A DNA stretch of 64,000 bases, from positions 62,001 through 126,000 of the forward strand of contig CABJAM010000010.1 of assembly GCA_902363555.1 (NCBI GenBank), given 5' to 3'. Made by a program: the position numbers and the translations under genes. Source of the stretch: Lachnospiraceae bacterium (GTDB taxonomy: Bacteria > Bacillota > Clostridia > Lachnospirales > Lachnospiraceae). Of this stretch, positions 17,245 through 26,045 are shown one piece after another; positions within the stretch are counted from its first letter, which is position 1, and each line of letters starts with the position of its first letter. The notes below the pieces were generated by a model, which was given only the letters and a program-made list of their open reading frames with translations, ran no database searches and had not been told where the DNA came from.

Positions 17245-18067
17245 ATTATTGCGGGCCGACCTTCTGAGACTGAAAAAGGACAGGACATTCTGGTGCTGTA
17301 TGATCGCGGCGATCGTTTATGCTGTGTTTATGTGCATGACAGCGTACCATAACAGTGTCAAGTATGATGCGGACTTATCCATGGATGACTGTCTGATGAA
17401 AATATATCTGTTTTCTGGCATTTTTGCAGCCGTTTTTTGCAGCCTTCATATTGGAACGGAATACAGTGACGGAACGATGCGCAATAAGCTGGTGGTAGGC
17501 CGGACACGCACAGCGATTTATTTGAGCAATGCGATCATTGCTATAGGGGTAAATATTCTCTTTAGTATTGTTTATATGGCTGTTGTTTGTATTCTCGGCA
17601 TCCCATTGCTTGGTCCGGCCGCAGTGGCGCTCCCGGAACTTGTCATACTCCTTGCCGTAGGTACATTGATGATCATGGCCACAACTTCGGTCTGCTGCCT
17701 GCTTTCCATGCTGAACCATAATAAGGCGCTGGTAGCAGTGATCAGTATTATCGGTGCTTTTGCCTTGATCATGCTGGCCGCATTGATCACCTCTTCGCTG
17801 AATGCGCCGGAATTTTATGAGGATGTGGTCTTTTTAGATAAGGCAGGAAAGCCGGTTCTGGATTCCATAGCAAATCCTCAGTATGTCCGTGGCACAAAAC
17901 GGGCGGTTTACCAGTTTATCGCGGACTTTCTGCCCACAGGTCAGGCACTTGGACTATCCACGATGGTGGCGGAAAATCCATGGTGGATGATGGGTTATTC
18001 ATTAATAATTACGGCTGTGTCCAATGTGGTCGGTATCCTGGCTTTCCGACGCAAGGACCTGCAATAA
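17237..18067 (+). CDS. ABC-2 type permease, partner of the BcrA-like ATPase
   Basis: This 276-residue protein has about six hydrophobic segments and a periplasm-facing loop near residues 185-225. The ATG at 17237 has GGGAGGTGG upstream and overlaps the ATPase gene. The N-terminal layout (LLRADLLRLKKDRTFWCCM) is the usual cytoplasmic start of BcrB/LanFEG-like ABC-2 subunits. No distinctive catalytic motif is expected. The 122 bases after it contain no gene before the kinase. Confidence 0.85.
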   Translation: MSKLLRADLLRLKKDRTFWCCMIAAIVYAVFMCMTAYHNSVKYDADLSMDDCLMKIYLFSGIFAAVFCSLHIGTEYSDGTMRNKLVVGRTRTAIYLSNAIIAIGVNILFSIVYMAVVCILGIPLLGPAAVALPELVILLAVGTLMIMATTSVCCLLSMLNHNKALVAVISIIGAFALIMLAALITSSLNAPEFYEDVVFLDKAGKPVLDSIANPQYVRGTKRAVYQFIADFLPTGQALGLSTMVAENPWWMMGYSLIITAVSNVVGILAFRRKDLQ

Positions 18068-18189
18068 GCCGGGGCGGCGCGGAGGCTGTGCAGGTTTGGA
18101 AAACCGGCCACGGCGTGCCCCTGCGTCATTCGGTCCAAATTGTCTGCGGCCATGCTGGGGCGTTTGTTCCATGATAATGGAGGTATTGT

Positions 18190-19077
18190 ATGATTTATAT
18201 TTTGTCCGGCCTGTGCGCCGTGCTGATGGTGATTATTGGCATATTAATACTGAAAATTATCGGCATGCACCGGGCGGCGGACGATCTGTGCCGACAGTTT
18301 GCCGTAAGGCTGACCGAGGACACGAATGTGGGGATCGACACAGCCAGCAGCGACCGGCATATGAAAAAGCTGGCCGCAGAGCTGGACCGTCAGCTAAAGT
18401 GTCTGCGTCGGGAATATATCCGCTATTCCCGGGGCGACCGGGAGCTTAAAGAGGCAGTCACGAATATTTCCCATGATCTGCGAACCCCTCTGACCGCCAT
18501 CTGCGGCTATATGGAGCTGCTTATGCGGGAGCCGGTTTCGGAGCGGGCCAGAGAATATCTGGGCATTGTGGAAAATCGGGTGGAGGCGTTGAAGCAGCTA
18601 ACGGAGGAGCTGTTCCGGTACTCGGTCATCGTGTCGGTCAGCCCGTATGACAGCCGGGAAATGGTGTCTCTTGGCGAGGTACTGGAGGAAAGTATTGTGG
18701 GCTACTACGGCGCGCTGACGGAGGCCGGCATTGAGCCGGAGATTTCCATACCGGAAAATAAAATCCTACGGCGTCTGAATCGTGCAGCGCTTTCAAGGAT
18801 TTTTGCAAATATACTGAGCAATGGCGTCAAATACAGCAGCGGGGATTTAAAAATTGTTCTGTCTGAGGATGGAACGCTTTTATTTGCCAACCATGCGCCG
18901 CTGTTGGATGAGGTGATGGTGGGCCGGCTGTTTGACCGGTTTTACACAGTGGAAAACGGCAAAAATGCCACCGGTCTGGGGCTGTCCATAGCAAAAGTAT
19001 TAACGGAGCAGATGGGTGGGGAAATTCATGCCGGCCTGGAGGATGGACTTTTTACGATCCGGCTTCGGTTTAAGTGA
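18190..19077 (+). CDS. Sensor histidine kinase with a single N-terminal membrane segment
   Basis: This 295-residue kinase has one membrane segment (about residues 3-25) and no visible extracellular sensor. The HisKA box is NISHDLRTPLTAICGYMELL, the N-box is FANILSNGVKYSSGD, and the G-box is GLGLSIAKVL. Kinases this small, next to BcrAB exporters, are thought to sense through the transporter. It is followed 10 bases later by a second response regulator, so all five downstream genes may be one transcript. The partner regulator could be the one at 15514 or the one at 19088. Confidence 0.88.
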   Translation: MIYILSGLCAVLMVIIGILILKIIGMHRAADDLCRQFAVRLTEDTNVGIDTASSDRHMKKLAAELDRQLKCLRREYIRYSRGDRELKEAVTNISHDLRTPLTAICGYMELLMREPVSERAREYLGIVENRVEALKQLTEELFRYSVIVSVSPYDSREMVSLGEVLEESIVGYYGALTEAGIEPEISIPENKILRRLNRAALSRIFANILSNGVKYSSGDLKIVLSEDGTLLFANHAPLLDEVMVGRLFDRFYTVENGKNATGLGLSIAKVLTEQMGGEIHAGLEDGLFTIRLRFK

Positions 19078-19087
19078 GGTTAGAATA

Positions 19088-19699
19088 ATGGACAAAATAT
19101 TGGTGATCGAGGATGACGAAAGTATACGGAATGAATTGACAACATTGCTGCGCGCCAATGGCTACGCGCCGGTTTTTGAGCCGCCCTGTGATCTGGCGCT
19201 GCTGGATATAAATCTGCCGGGGGAGAGCGGCTATGAAATATGCCGCAGACTCAGGGAAACGTCGGACATCCCTGTGATTTTTCTGACTGCGCGCACCGGG
19301 GCTGAGGATGAGATTTTAGGCTTTGGCGTGGGCGCCGATGATTATATACGCAAGCCCTACAATTCCTCCGTGCTGCTGGCCCGTATCGGCCGCCTTTTAA
19401 AGCGGAAGGCAAGCCCGGCGATCACGGTGCGGGATCTGACGTTGAACCTGATGGATCTGACCGTGGGCTTTGAGGGCCGCCAGGAGGAGCTGACGAAAAA
19501 TGAAACAAGGATTCTGGCCTGCCTGATGCAAAAGGAGCTTTGTACCCGTCAGGAGATTATCGAGGATTTGTGGAATAACAGCTTGTACATTGATGAAAAT
19601 ACGCTGTATGTAAATATTAACCGGCTGCGGGAAAAACTCAAACGTCTGGGCGCCGGTGATTATATACGGACGGTTCGGGGAGTGGGTTACCGGTTATGA
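19088..19699 (+). CDS. OmpR-family response regulator with a shortened receiver
   Basis: This is a 203-residue BceR-like regulator. The acidic pair is Asp9-Asp10, the phosphoacceptor is Asp40 in LALLDINLPG, and Lys lies in YIRKPYN. Asp40 is about a dozen residues earlier than usual because the segment between GYAPV and CDLALLD lacks helix 2 of the receiver. The winged helix is intact (NETRILACLMQKELCTRQEI; LYVNINRLREKLK). Its TGA overlaps the ATG of the following kinase (ATGA), which makes that kinase its probable partner. Confidence 0.87.
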   Translation: MDKILVIEDDESIRNELTTLLRANGYAPVFEPPCDLALLDINLPGESGYEICRRLRETSDIPVIFLTARTGAEDEILGFGVGADDYIRKPYNSSVLLARIGRLLKRKASPAITVRDLTLNLMDLTVGFEGRQEELTKNETRILACLMQKELCTRQEIIEDLWNNSLYIDENTLYVNINRLREKLKRLGAGDYIRTVRGVGYRL

Positions 19700-20706
19700 A
19701 ATGGCGCAGTTACGTTCAATCAAAAGCGATCACCCTCTGTTTCTGGGGCATTGGCCTTCTTGTGATGATTTTCATATTGGGTATCGGCGGCGTGGGGGCT
19801 CCGATCCTTATCATGGGCGTCGTTTTTCTCGTGCTGTGTATTGGGCTCTGGCTTTTATGCGGCTGGCTTTATGCGCGGGAACGGCTGAGAAAGATTGAAA
19901 GAATCCTTGATGAGCTGCCGGATAAATACCTCATGGGAGAGGTCCTGCCGGAGCCGGTGGATGCTGTGGAAATGTTGTATTTCCAGGTGATGCGCAGTGT
20001 ATCCCGCAGTGCGGTGGGCGCTGTGGAAGCGGCGGTGCGCCAGCGGGAGGAATACTGTGCGTATGTGGAAAGCTGGATCCATGAAATGAAAACGCCCCTG
20101 ACAGCATGTAGTCTTATTTTGGACAATGACGGCGACCCATCCAAGCTGAAACGGGAGCTGAAGCGGGCGGATAATCTGACGGAGAGCATTCTTTATTTTG
20201 CGCGTATGCGCTCGCTGTCCAGGGATACAAAGATTACAAACGTCTGTGTGGCGGATGTTTTTGAGGAAGCGGTAAAAAGCCAGATGGCACTGCTCATTGC
20301 CGCCGGCATCCGTGTGGAGATCCAAGGGGATATGTCCGTGCATACCGATGGGAAATCGCTGGGCTTTATCATTAAACAGCTTTTGATCAATTGCGCCAAG
20401 TATTGTCCGGGGTGCCTTGTGACGCTCACAGCCGGAGACGGGCGTATCGTTGTGCGGGATAATGGGATCGGTATTCCGGATTATGACCTGCGCCGGGTGA
20501 CGGAGCGCGGCTTTACGGGCAATAATGGACGCCGGCTGGGCGGCAGCACCGGTATGGGGCTGTTTATTGTCAAGGGGCTGTGCGACCAGCTTGGAATCGG
20601 GCTTACGATCACCTCCGAGCTTGGAAAATACACCTGCGTGGCGCTGAGCTTTAAGGAAGATGGCGTGTCTGCCCGGGGCACAGTGGATGGCAGGCCGGAA
20701 CGTTGA
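19696..20706 (+). CDS. BceS-like intramembrane-sensing histidine kinase
   Basis: This 336-residue kinase has two membrane segments close together in the first 60 residues (LLVMIFILGIGGVGAPILIM region), with almost no loop between them, the defining shape of intramembrane-sensing kinases. The phospho-histidine box is ESWIHEMKTPLTACSLIL, and the ATP-binding part has RDNGIGIPDYD and GSTGMGLFIVKGL. It is coupled to the regulator at 19088 by ATGA overlap. Kinases of this type usually report on the flux of a peptide exporter, here probably the 16330/17237 transporter or another elsewhere. Confidence 0.9.
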   Translation: MKWRSYVQSKAITLCFWGIGLLVMIFILGIGGVGAPILIMGVVFLVLCIGLWLLCGWLYARERLRKIERILDELPDKYLMGEVLPEPVDAVEMLYFQVMRSVSRSAVGAVEAAVRQREEYCAYVESWIHEMKTPLTACSLILDNDGDPSKLKRELKRADNLTESILYFARMRSLSRDTKITNVCVADVFEEAVKSQMALLIAAGIRVEIQGDMSVHTDGKSLGFIIKQLLINCAKYCPGCLVTLTAGDGRIVVRDNGIGIPDYDLRRVTERGFTGNNGRRLGGSTGMGLFIVKGLCDQLGIGLTITSELGKYTCVALSFKEDGVSARGTVDGRPER

Positions 20707-20749
20707 ATGTAATTGTGTGTTGCATGTGTTAATGATGGGGGGCGGCTGT

Positions 20750-21628
20750 ATGGAGTTTAGAACTTTACAATATTTTTTGACGGTGGCTGGTGAGGAAAAT
20801 TTTTCACGGGCCGCCGAGCTTTTGCATGTGACGCAGCCGACGCTGAGCCGGCAGATGGCGCAGCTTGAGGATGAGCTGGGCACTCAGCTTTTTGTGCGGG
20901 GGCGCCGTCTTTCTTTAACGGAGGATGGCGCAATGCTTTTGCGCAGGGCGCAGGAGGTGGCCCGGCTGATGGATAAGCTGGAGCGGGATTTTTCATCAAA
21001 GGAGGAGCTTAGCGGTGTTATTTCCATCGGCTGCGGCGGACTCAATGCCTCGTGCAGCCTGTCGGAGATCATGCTGGATTTTCACAGCAGCCATCCGAAA
21101 ATACAGTATGAGATATACGCCAACAGCTCGGATTATGTGAAGGAGCAGATGGATCGGGGGCTTCTGGATTTCGGTCTGCTCATGGAGCCGGTGGATGTGG
21201 TCAAATATGACTATATCCGACTAAAGACCAGGGAGCGCTGGGGGATTTTTATGAGCAGCAGCAGTCCGCTGGCCTCCAGAAAATATATTACCCGGGAGGA
21301 TCTTAAAGGGCTGTCTCTGTATACGCCCGGACGATTGTCCATCCGAAAGGAGCTGTCCGCATGGCTGGGGGAGGATTTGTCGGAACTGAATATTTTCGGC
21401 TCGGGAAATCTGATGATATCCAATACGGTGCAGCTTTTGTGCCGCGGCGATGTTTATGCGCTCACGGTGGATGGGGCAGTGGGGATTTTTGAGAGCGACC
21501 GGTTTACTTTTCGGCCTTTGTATCCGGAGCTTTCCATGAGCAGTGTGCTGGCATGGAAAAAGCAGCAGTCCACGTCTGCGGCGGCGCGGGCTTTTCTGGA
21601 ATATTTCAGGAGCAGGCAGCAATCCTAA
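20750..21628 (+). CDS. LysR-family transcriptional regulator
   Basis: This 292-residue regulator starts at ATG 20750, with the G-rich site GGGGGGCGG upstream. The N-terminal helix-turn-helix is FLTVAGEENFSRAAELLHVT followed by QPTLSRQMAQLEDELG; the remainder is a periplasmic-binding-protein-like effector domain. It follows the kinase gene by 43 bases. It converges on the MATE gene, and the two stop codons overlap (21625-21628). The effector and targets are unknown; control of a nearby MATE pump is possible. Confidence 0.9.
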   Translation: MEFRTLQYFLTVAGEENFSRAAELLHVTQPTLSRQMAQLEDELGTQLFVRGRRLSLTEDGAMLLRRAQEVARLMDKLERDFSSKEELSGVISIGCGGLNASCSLSEIMLDFHSSHPKIQYEIYANSSDYVKEQMDRGLLDFGLLMEPVDVVKYDYIRLKTRERWGIFMSSSSPLASRKYITREDLKGLSLYTPGRLSIRKELSAWLGEDLSELNIFGSGNLMISNTVQLLCRGDVYALTVDGAVGIFESDRFTFRPLYPELSMSSVLAWKKQQSTSAAARAFLEYFRSRQQS

Positions 21629-23001
21629 AGGATTCGTCGAAAATGCCGTTTAAAGTAGAGCAGCCCAACGGCGTCGGCCAGGAACCATCCGATGGGAACG
21701 GACCACCAGATGCCGACGACACCGATGGCCGGTATGGACGAAAGTCCGTAGGCCAGGGCAACCCGAGTGCCCAGAGACAGGATCGTGAGCACGACGGACA
21801 TGCCCGGTCTGCCCAGGGCGCGGTAGAGCCCGTAAAGTAAAAACAGGCAGCCAATGCCGCAATAAAACGCCCCTTCGATATGGAGATACCGGATTCCCTC
21901 GGAGATTATAGCATTTTCTCCTGAATCAATAAATAAAAGCATCAGCGGCCGGGCAAATATCCATATGGCCGCAGAAACGATGAGGCAGAAGATGAGAGCG
22001 GCCGTAACTGCGCCTTTAAATCCCGCCCGAATACGTTCTTTCTGGCCGGCGCCGTAATTTTGGGCAATAAAAGAAGAAAAGGCATTGCCAAAATCCTGTA
22101 CCGGCATATATGCAAACGCGTCGATTTTTACGGCCACGGCAAAGGCCGCCATGACCGTGACGCCAAAGCTGTTGACCAGTCCCTGGACCATGAGGATGCC
22201 AAGGTTCATTATGGATTGCTGGATGCAGGTCAGGATGGAATAGCTGGCGATTTCTTTAAAGCAGGACCAGCTTATGGGCCAGCGCTCCCTGTGCAGCCAT
22301 GTTACAGGCCGCAGGGGGAGCGGCCTCGAAACAGGTACAGTGCGTGGCCGGAGATGTTTTTTGAAAACATAAACGCCTATTCCGATGCCGGATATGTACT
22401 GGCTCAGGATAGTAGCCTGGGCGGCCCCGGTCACGCCCAGGTTCAGACCAGCGATAAACCACAGGTCCAGGACAATATTCAGGAGGGCCGACACCGCTAA
22501 AAATATAAGCGGAACTAGTGAATTGCCAATGGCCCGTAACAGACATGCAAAGTAATTATATAAGAATACGGCGGTAATTCCGGCAAATATAACGATAAGA
22601 TAGTCATGCATCAATCCCTGAATCTCATCAGGAACTCTCATAAAGCGTAAAATCGGATCAATTCCCATAAAAGCAATCATATTTAATAATATACAAATGA
22701 CAGATATCATAAGAAAGGATGTAAAAATACTTTCTTTTAATCCGGCAAAGTCCTTTTGTCCGAAACGGATAGAAAATACTGCGCCGCTGCCCATGCAGAG
22801 CCCCAGCAGGATCGAAGTGAGGAAGGTCATCAGGGTAAATGCGGAGCCTACCGCTGCCAATGCATCCGGTCCGAGAAAGCGGCCGACGATCAGTGTGTCC
22901 GCCACATTATAGCATTGCTGGAGAAGATTGCCCAGTATCATGGGAACTGCGAAGCGCAGCATTGTTTTCATTACCGGGCCTTTGGTTAAGTCGCCGTTCA
23001 T
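21625..23001 (-). CDS. MATE family efflux transporter (1)
   Basis: This 458-residue membrane protein has about 12 hydrophobic segments and the MATE pattern of two homologous halves. The start at 23001 (MNGDLTKGPVMKTMLRFAVP) is chosen because AAAGGAG lies seven bases upstream; an extension by 11 codons would have no site. VADTLIVGRFLGPDALAAVG is the typical first-helix region of the NorM/DinF-like branch. It would export drugs or metabolites by cation antiport. It is divergent from a second MATE gene at 23334. Confidence 0.92.
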   Translation of the reverse strand: MNGDLTKGPVMKTMLRFAVPMILGNLLQQCYNVADTLIVGRFLGPDALAAVGSAFTLMTFLTSILLGLCMGSGAVFSIRFGQKDFAGLKESIFTSFLMISVICILLNMIAFMGIDPILRFMRVPDEIQGLMHDYLIVIFAGITAVFLYNYFACLLRAIGNSLVPLIFLAVSALLNIVLDLWFIAGLNLGVTGAAQATILSQYISGIGIGVYVFKKHLRPRTVPVSRPLPLRPVTWLHRERWPISWSCFKEIASYSILTCIQQSIMNLGILMVQGLVNSFGVTVMAAFAVAVKIDAFAYMPVQDFGNAFSSFIAQNYGAGQKERIRAGFKGAVTAALIFCLIVSAAIWIFARPLMLLFIDSGENAIISEGIRYLHIEGAFYCGIGCLFLLYGLYRALGRPGMSVVLTILSLGTRVALAYGLSSIPAIGVVGIWWSVPIGWFLADAVGLLYFKRHFRRIL

Positions 23002-23333
23002 AAACGATCTCCTTTGCGGTTTAATGTTTTTCAATTATTATAGCTATTGGGGAGGGGAATGTCAATTATGCTTCGGATGTGGGCGCAGGCGCTAAGTGGT
23101 GGGGTAGGGGCTCGGGGAAGGGGTTGGGGGTGGTTGGGGTTGGGGTGGGCTGGGCTGGGGCTGGCGAGAGGAAAGTATTACTAAAATGTATAGAATTAGA
23201 TAAAATATAAGCATTAGACATATATATTCCCCGATTGTATAATTAGATATGTACAGATACATAGGTTGGTCTTGAATCCATTATTGCGTGGAAGAGCGTT
23301 AAATAAGGTAAAAAAGGAATTGGGGGAAGAAGT
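23002..23333. other. Divergent intergenic gap with a G-quadruplex-type tract
   Basis: This gap separates two divergent MATE genes. Bases 23101-23160 on the + strand hold ten G-runs of three to five bases, separated by one to five bases, an extreme pattern compared with all other gaps in the window. Beyond it the DNA becomes A+T-rich and contains a possible promoter for the rightward gene (TTAGAC 23214-23219, 18 bases, TATAAT 23238-23243). No coding frame is convincing here. Confidence 0.75.
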
Positions 23334-24719
23334 TTGCGAAAGCTACTATTACGTATGATTGAGCCAAAGGATTCACTAGCAGGAAAACGCCAGTTATTTT
23401 CCAATGAAGCGATTCTGCGGCTGATCCTGCCGCTGTTTTTTGAACAACTGCTGGCAATGCTTGTAGGCATTGTGGACACATTTATGATCAGCTATGCAGG
23501 GGATGCGGCAGTGTCCGGCGTTTCTCTAGTGAACATGTTTAATACGATTTTTATTTACCTGTTTACGGCGCTGGCCTCCGGGGGCGCAGTGGTGGTGAGC
23601 CAGTATGTGGGAAGTCGGAACCGGAAAAATGCCAATGATTCTGCCAGCCAGCTTTTGATGATCGCCACGGTCATCGCCCTTGTATTTATGGGCGTATCTC
23701 TTATATGGAAGCGTCAGCTTCTGGGGCTGTTATTCGGCCGTGTGGATGAGGATGTCATGGATGCCTGTCTGGTCTATCTGAGAATATCCGCCTACTCTTT
23801 TCCGGCGCTTGCCATATATAATGCCGGGGCGGCGCTTTGCCGGAGTATCGGAAAAACAAGCGTGACCATGTATATTTCAGTGTTGTCCAATGTGATCAAT
23901 ATTATCGGAAACGCCATCGGTATATTCGTCCTTCATGCAGGTGTGGCGGGCGTCGCCTATCCGTCGTTGATCGCGAGAACATTTTCAGCCATTGCCATTA
24001 CTGTTATCTGCTTTGAGGGAAGCAATGCGGCCCATTATAAATTAAAAAGTATCTTTAGCTGGATGCCGGATATGGTCCGACGTATTTTTAGAATCGCAGT
24101 GCCCAATGGCATAGAAAACGGACTGTTCCAGTTGATTAAGGTAGCGCTGAGTAGTATCACCGCATTATTTGGCACAGCTCAGATTGCGGCCAACGGCATC
24201 GCTCAGAGCTTTTGGTCCATGGCCGCACTGATCGGAGTATCCATGGGGCCGGCGTTTATTACTGTGATCGGTCAGTGCATGGGCGGCGGTGATATTGAGG
24301 GCGCGGACTATTATTTCCGGAAGCTGAATAGGATTACTCTGTTGTCCTCAATTGTCTGGAATGCCCTGATTTTGGCAGTCACGCCGTTTTTTATGAATTT
24401 TTATCCGCTGTCTGATGAAGTAAAGCAGCTTGTCGTGCTCCTTGTACTTATCCATAATATATTTAATGCATTTTTATATCCCACCTCGGGAGCTTTGGCC
24501 AATGGTCTGAGGGCGGCCGGTGATGTGAAGTATACGATGTATCTGTCGGTACTGTCCACGGTGATCTGCCGACTTGTCCTTTCCGTTGTTTTTGGAATAT
24601 GGATGAATCTGGGTGTTATCGGTATCGCGCTGGCCATGTGCTGCGACTGGGGTGTGAGAGCCCTGTTTATCCGGCAAAGATATAAGTCTGGAAAGTGGAA
24701 AAATTTCCAGGTGATATAA
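23334..24719 (+). CDS. MATE family efflux transporter (2)
   Basis: This 461-residue, 12-segment membrane protein has two MATE halves (LVGIVDTFMISYAGDAAVSG in the first). The start is probably TTG 23334, with GGGGGAAGAAG just upstream; ATG 23355 (MIEPKDSLAG) is the alternative but lacks a site. An aldo/keto reductase gene begins 20 bases after its stop, suggesting joint expression. The transported compound is unknown. Confidence 0.9.
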   Translation: MRKLLLRMIEPKDSLAGKRQLFSNEAILRLILPLFFEQLLAMLVGIVDTFMISYAGDAAVSGVSLVNMFNTIFIYLFTALASGGAVVVSQYVGSRNRKNANDSASQLLMIATVIALVFMGVSLIWKRQLLGLLFGRVDEDVMDACLVYLRISAYSFPALAIYNAGAALCRSIGKTSVTMYISVLSNVINIIGNAIGIFVLHAGVAGVAYPSLIARTFSAIAITVICFEGSNAAHYKLKSIFSWMPDMVRRIFRIAVPNGIENGLFQLIKVALSSITALFGTAQIAANGIAQSFWSMAALIGVSMGPAFITVIGQCMGGGDIEGADYYFRKLNRITLLSSIVWNALILAVTPFFMNFYPLSDEVKQLVVLLVLIHNIFNAFLYPTSGALANGLRAAGDVKYTMYLSVLSTVICRLVLSVVFGIWMNLGVIGIALAMCCDWGVRALFIRQRYKSGKWKNFQVI

Positions 24720-24739
24720 AAATTAAGGAGGAAAATGGA

Positions 24740-25726
24740 ATGCAATATGTAAGATTAGGGGAATCGGATTTAAATGTATCCCGTATTTGTATGGGCTGTA
24801 TGGGTTTTGGCAATGCGGCCAAAGGGCAGCACAGTTGGACTTTGGATGAGGAGAGCTCACGGGATATTATCCGGCATGGCCTGGAGCTGGGGATTAATTT
24901 TTATGATACGGCAATCGTGTATCAGAGCGGCACAAGCGAGCAGTTTGTCGGGCGTGCGCTTAAAGATTTTGCCAGACGTGAGGACATCGTCGTGGCCACT
25001 AAATTCCCGGCGCGCAGCCCGGAGGAAATCGCAGCGGGGGTCAGCGGGCAGCAGCATGTGGAAAATATGCTGGATGCGAGCCTTAAAAATCTTGGTATGG
25101 ACTATGTGGATCTTTATATTTGTCATATGTGGGATTACAATACGCCTGTTTATGAAATCATGGAGGGCCTTAACCGTGCGGTTAAGTCGGGCAAGGTGCG
25201 CGCCATCGGTATTTCCAATGCTTATGCCTATCAGTTGGCCAAGGCCAACGCCCTGGCTGAAAGGGAAGGCTTTGCCAAATTTGTTTCAATCCAGGGGCAT
25301 TATAATCTGATCTTTCGGGAGGAAGAAAGGGAAATGGCGCTTTTGTGCAAAGAGGATCATATCGCCATGACGCCGTACAGTGCGCTGGCCGGAGGACGGC
25401 TGGCAAAGCATCCCGGTGAAACGTCCAGGCGTCTTGAGGAGGACAGCTACGCCAGGTCCAAGTATGATGCTACTCAGATGCAGGATCGTATCATTATTGA
25501 CCGTGTCAGCGAGCTGGCCGGAAAACATGATGTTTCCATGACTGAAATTTCCCTGGCCTGGCTGTTGACCAAGGTGACGGCGCCGGTTGTGGGGGCGACG
25601 AAATTTCATCATGTCGACGGAGCGGTGAAGGCTGTGGAGCTGATGCTTACACCGCAGGAGATTGCTTATCTTGAGGAAGCTTATATGCCTCACCGGCTGG
25701 TTGGGGTTATGGCTCAGAACTCTTAA
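24740..25726 (+). CDS. Aldo/keto reductase
   Basis: This 328-residue NAD(P)H-dependent reductase has a TIM-barrel fold. The catalytic tetrad of the family is visible: Asp in NFYDTA, Tyr in IVYQSG, Lys in VVATKFP and His in YICHMWD. The cofactor-binding end is VTAPVVGATKFHHVDGAVKAV. The ATG at 24740 has AAGGAGG eight bases upstream. Its position behind a MATE pump suggests detoxification of an aldehyde or ketone, but this is only context. A perfect 15-base hairpin follows the stop codon. Confidence 0.92.
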   Translation: MQYVRLGESDLNVSRICMGCMGFGNAAKGQHSWTLDEESSRDIIRHGLELGINFYDTAIVYQSGTSEQFVGRALKDFARREDIVVATKFPARSPEEIAAGVSGQQHVENMLDASLKNLGMDYVDLYICHMWDYNTPVYEIMEGLNRAVKSGKVRAIGISNAYAYQLAKANALAEREGFAKFVSIQGHYNLIFREEEREMALLCKEDHIAMTPYSALAGGRLAKHPGETSRRLEEDSYARSKYDATQMQDRIIIDRVSELAGKHDVSMTEISLAWLLTKVTAPVVGATKFHHVDGAVKAVELMLTPQEIAYLEEAYMPHRLVGVMAQNS

Positions 25727-25728
25727 AT

Positions 25729-25767
25729 ATTGGGTAACAGTTCACTATTGGCGAACTGTTACCCAAT
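25729..25767 (+). terminator. Perfect 15-base hairpin after the aldo/keto reductase gene (family B palindrome)
   Basis: ATTGGGTAACAGTTC (25729-25743) and GAACTGTTACCCAAT (25753-25767) pair without a mismatch around a nine-base loop. It begins three bases after the stop codon. The core is the GTAACAGTTC/GAACTGTTAC arm shared with other gaps in the window. Only a short TTTG follows, so termination is likely but not certain. Confidence 0.6.
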
Positions 25768-25775
25768 TTGCGTGT

Positions 25776-25880
25776 AAGTAGCGAACAAAACTGGGGAGAT
25801 TGCTCACCAGCTTGGCGACTGCCGCGACCCGCCGAAGCGGAGTGGAGGCGGGGGCGTGTAAGCAACGGGCCGCAAATGAA
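25776..25880 (+). repeat. Repeat family A, locus 2 (degenerate copy)
   Basis: The order of elements matches the family: GGGGAGATTGCTCACC remnant of hairpin 1, GGCGACTGCCGCGAC core, hairpin 2 with CCCGCC pairing with GGCGGG, then a partial next unit, GTAAGCAACGGGCCGCAAA. Hairpin 2 differs from locus 1 (CCGGC/GCCGG) on both sides of the stem, so pairing is kept. It is again directly behind a hairpin. The rest of the 25727-26045 gap holds the next gene's promoter. Confidence 0.7.
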
Positions 25881-25962
25881 CGCAGGACATCTTTGAGGCG
25901 GGTATGACCTGGTAGGAGCGGTAATGGGTACAATCTTGAGTTGTAATGGTCTTAGAAAGGCG

Positions 25963-25991
25963 TTGTTATTCCGCGGATTTTAGCGTATAAT
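25963..25991 (+). promoter_or_regulatory. Promoter of the AAA/PD-(D/E)XK gene
   Basis: TTGTTA (25963-25968) and TATAAT (25986-25991) are 17 bases apart. The start codon is 55 bases downstream. No operator-like repeat is evident around it. Confidence 0.7.
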
Positions 25992-26045
25992 ATAATAAAT
26001 TCATACTAAAATTTGAAATGCGTCTGGAAGGCAGGGGAACAGTAT

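Noticed and set aside
19855..20883. 342-codon frame on the - strand opposite the BceS-like kinase
   Set aside because: It is antisense to conserved kinase motifs; the peptide is rich in His, Pro and Arg with no recognisable domain.
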